The notes beneath the pieces are model-generated. The model was not told the DNA's origin. It searched no databases and saw only the letters and a list, made by a program, of their open reading frames with translations. Positions 6,520-7,492 of a DNA stretch of 7,492 nucleotides are shown here, piece after piece. Numbering within the stretch: the first letter of the stretch is position 1; every line of letters begins with the position of its first letter. A program made the position numbers and the translations under genes. Source of the DNA: an uncultured Butyrivibrio sp. (GTDB lineage Bacteria; Bacillota; Clostridia; Lachnospirales; Lachnospiraceae); the NCBI GenBank assembly GCA_947169985.1, contig CAMVRW010000113.1:1-7492 (forward strand), given 5' to 3'.

Positions 6520-6559
6520 ACGTTACAGACGTTTTTGGAGATTTCAAAAAGGTAATAAT

Positions 6560-7435
6560 ATGGAATTTAAAAGAATAAATAAAGATACAGTAACATGCAT
6601 CATAACTGAAGACGATATGGATGAGCAGGGAATCAAGCTTGAGGACCTGTTTGAGAAGAAGAAGGAAGCCATGGATTTTCTTCATGAGGTCATGAAGAAG
6701 GCTGAGGAAGAGGTTGATTACAAGCCAACCGGTAGCTTTATGCCACTTCAGATCACAGTTCTTCCTGATCATTCAATTTCGCTTACTTTAACTGAGAATG
6801 CCTCAGCTTCTTTTGGTGAGATCCTTAAGAATCTTACCGAAAAGGCCGGGATCACAATTCCTAAGAGTGTTCTTGAGGACATTGGTGATTCAGTTGATGA
6901 AGAGAGGCTCAATCGTCTCAACGAATATCTGAAGAACCTTAAGCAGTTCACCAGCCAGGTTAAGAACATTATTGGTGAGAACGGACTGGATGAAGCTAAG
7001 GATACAGATTCTGAGAAAATTTCTGTCAATAATAATGCTACAGTTGGTAGCACCAAGAACAAGGCTGACAAGATATCAACCGGAGCTTCCAAGTCTGCAA
7101 AGAGTTCTGATAAAGATCTTCAAAGGCTTAAGTTCCATGAATATATCTTTAAATTTGACGACCTTAAGACTGTGATCGACTTCAGCGCAAAGGTTCCGAA
7201 GGATATCGATATCAGCAGTTCCCTTTACAAGGATCCTGTTTCAGGAGATTATTTCCTGGATCTTGTCAGGAATGATGTGGAGCCTAAGGTATTTGCTTCA
7301 CTTTTCACCATGGCGTATGAATTTGGACATTTTGAGGCCAGCAACCTGCATGTTATTGCACACATTAAGGAGAGCTATAACTGCATAATAGAAGGAAATG
7401 CAGTAAAAGAAATGTCTTCACTTTCTAATATGTGA
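6560..7435 (+). CDS. mecA: MecA-family adaptor protein (ClpC adaptor), long-linker form
   Basis: The 291-residue protein resembles Firmicutes MecA at both ends. The N-terminal domain (about 1-80) has the typical opening MEFKRINKDTVTCIIT, which in MecA proteins recognises substrates such as ComK. The C-terminal domain (about 190-291) begins FHEYIFKFDDLKTVIDF and closes with YNCIIEGNAVKEM, matching the part that docks on the ClpC chaperone to activate ClpCP proteolysis. The two are joined by a region of about 105 residues: a charged probable helix (100-140), then a Ser/Lys/Asp/Asn-rich stretch (about 144-186) of low complexity. This makes it clearly longer than the 218-residue B. subtilis MecA. 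The start is the ATG at 6560, supported by AAAAGG at 6547-6552; an in-frame ATG at 6482 lies inside hypE. Substrates here are unknown, and a link to hydrogenase is not shown. Confidence 0.85.
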   Translation: MEFKRINKDTVTCIITEDDMDEQGIKLEDLFEKKKEAMDFLHEVMKKAEEEVDYKPTGSFMPLQITVLPDHSISLTLTENASASFGEILKNLTEKAGITIPKSVLEDIGDSVDEERLNRLNEYLKNLKQFTSQVKNIIGENGLDEAKDTDSEKISVNNNATVGSTKNKADKISTGASKSAKSSDKDLQRLKFHEYIFKFDDLKTVIDFSAKVPKDIDISSSLYKDPVSGDYFLDLVRNDVEPKVFASLFTMAYEFGHFEASNLHVIAHIKESYNCIIEGNAVKEMSSLSNM

Positions 7436-7447
7436 TATGATAAGTAA

Positions 7448-7484
7448 CAGGAACGGTCCAGCAACGAGCCGTTCCTGATTTTTT
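7448..7484 (+). terminator. Strong rho-independent terminator after mecA
   Basis: CAGGAACGG (7448-7456) pairs perfectly with CCGTTCCTG (7469-7477), a 9-bp stem with a 12-base loop, followed after one A by six Ts (7479-7484). It begins 12 bases after the mecA stop codon and should end the mecA transcript, including any readthrough from hypE. Confidence 0.9.
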
Positions 7485-7492
7485 ATGTAATA

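Noticed and set aside
6482..6559. Longer mecA with start at 6482
   Set aside because: The extra 26 codons overlap the conserved end of hypE, while MecA proteins begin at the MEFKRI-type sequence encoded from 6560.
1..7492. Mobile element, CRISPR array, tRNA or rRNA
   Set aside because: No transposase or integrase frames, terminal repeats, spaced direct repeats or tRNA-like cloverleaf sequence were seen on reading the window; almost all of it is occupied by recognised genes.

Overview
The window reads as chromosomal DNA of an anaerobic, moderately AT-rich Firmicute, most likely a Lachnospiraceae member such as the Butyrivibrio/Pseudobutyrivibrio group. That assignment is an inference from base composition, strong GGAGG-type ribosome binding sites, a MecA adaptor gene (a Firmicutes marker) and an Ech-type hydrogenase; no marker gene settles the genus. 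All genes lie on the + strand, packed tightly, with no mobile element, tRNA, rRNA or CRISPR array seen.

Layout: positions 1-33 hold the last ten codons of an upstream gene, probably echD. Then come echE (48-1127), the catalytic large subunit of a group 4 energy-converting [NiFe] hydrogenase, and echF (1144-1644), its two-cluster ferredoxin-like subunit with an unusual Ala/Pro-rich tail. hypF (1641-4109) starts inside the echF stop codon. After a 99-base gap with a dyad, a T-tract and promoter-like elements come hypC (4209-4427), hypD (4427-5470) and hypE (5497-6507). A 52-base gap then leads to a long mecA gene (6560-7435), closed by a strong intrinsic terminator at 7448-7484.

How the genes work together: EchE and EchF are the distal end of the Ech complex, which couples ferredoxin oxidation and proton reduction to ion transport at the membrane. 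HypF, HypC, HypD and HypE build the Fe(CN)2CO part of the EchE active site: HypF carbamoylates the C-terminal Cys of HypE, HypE dehydrates it to thiocyanate, and the HypC-HypD complex receives cyanide and carries the iron centre to the large subunit. HypA and HypB (nickel insertion) and a large-subunit protease are absent here. EchE ends directly after its last nickel motif, so a protease should not be needed. mecA looks like a separate unit.

No wholly new system is evident. The most striking unexplained item is a perfect 10-bp inverted repeat at the start of hypF (1661-1698), written in GC-rich codons that stand out from the surroundings. It may be an attenuator between hydrogenase and maturation genes. 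The regulatory-looking hypF-hypC gap and the EchF tail are next in interest.
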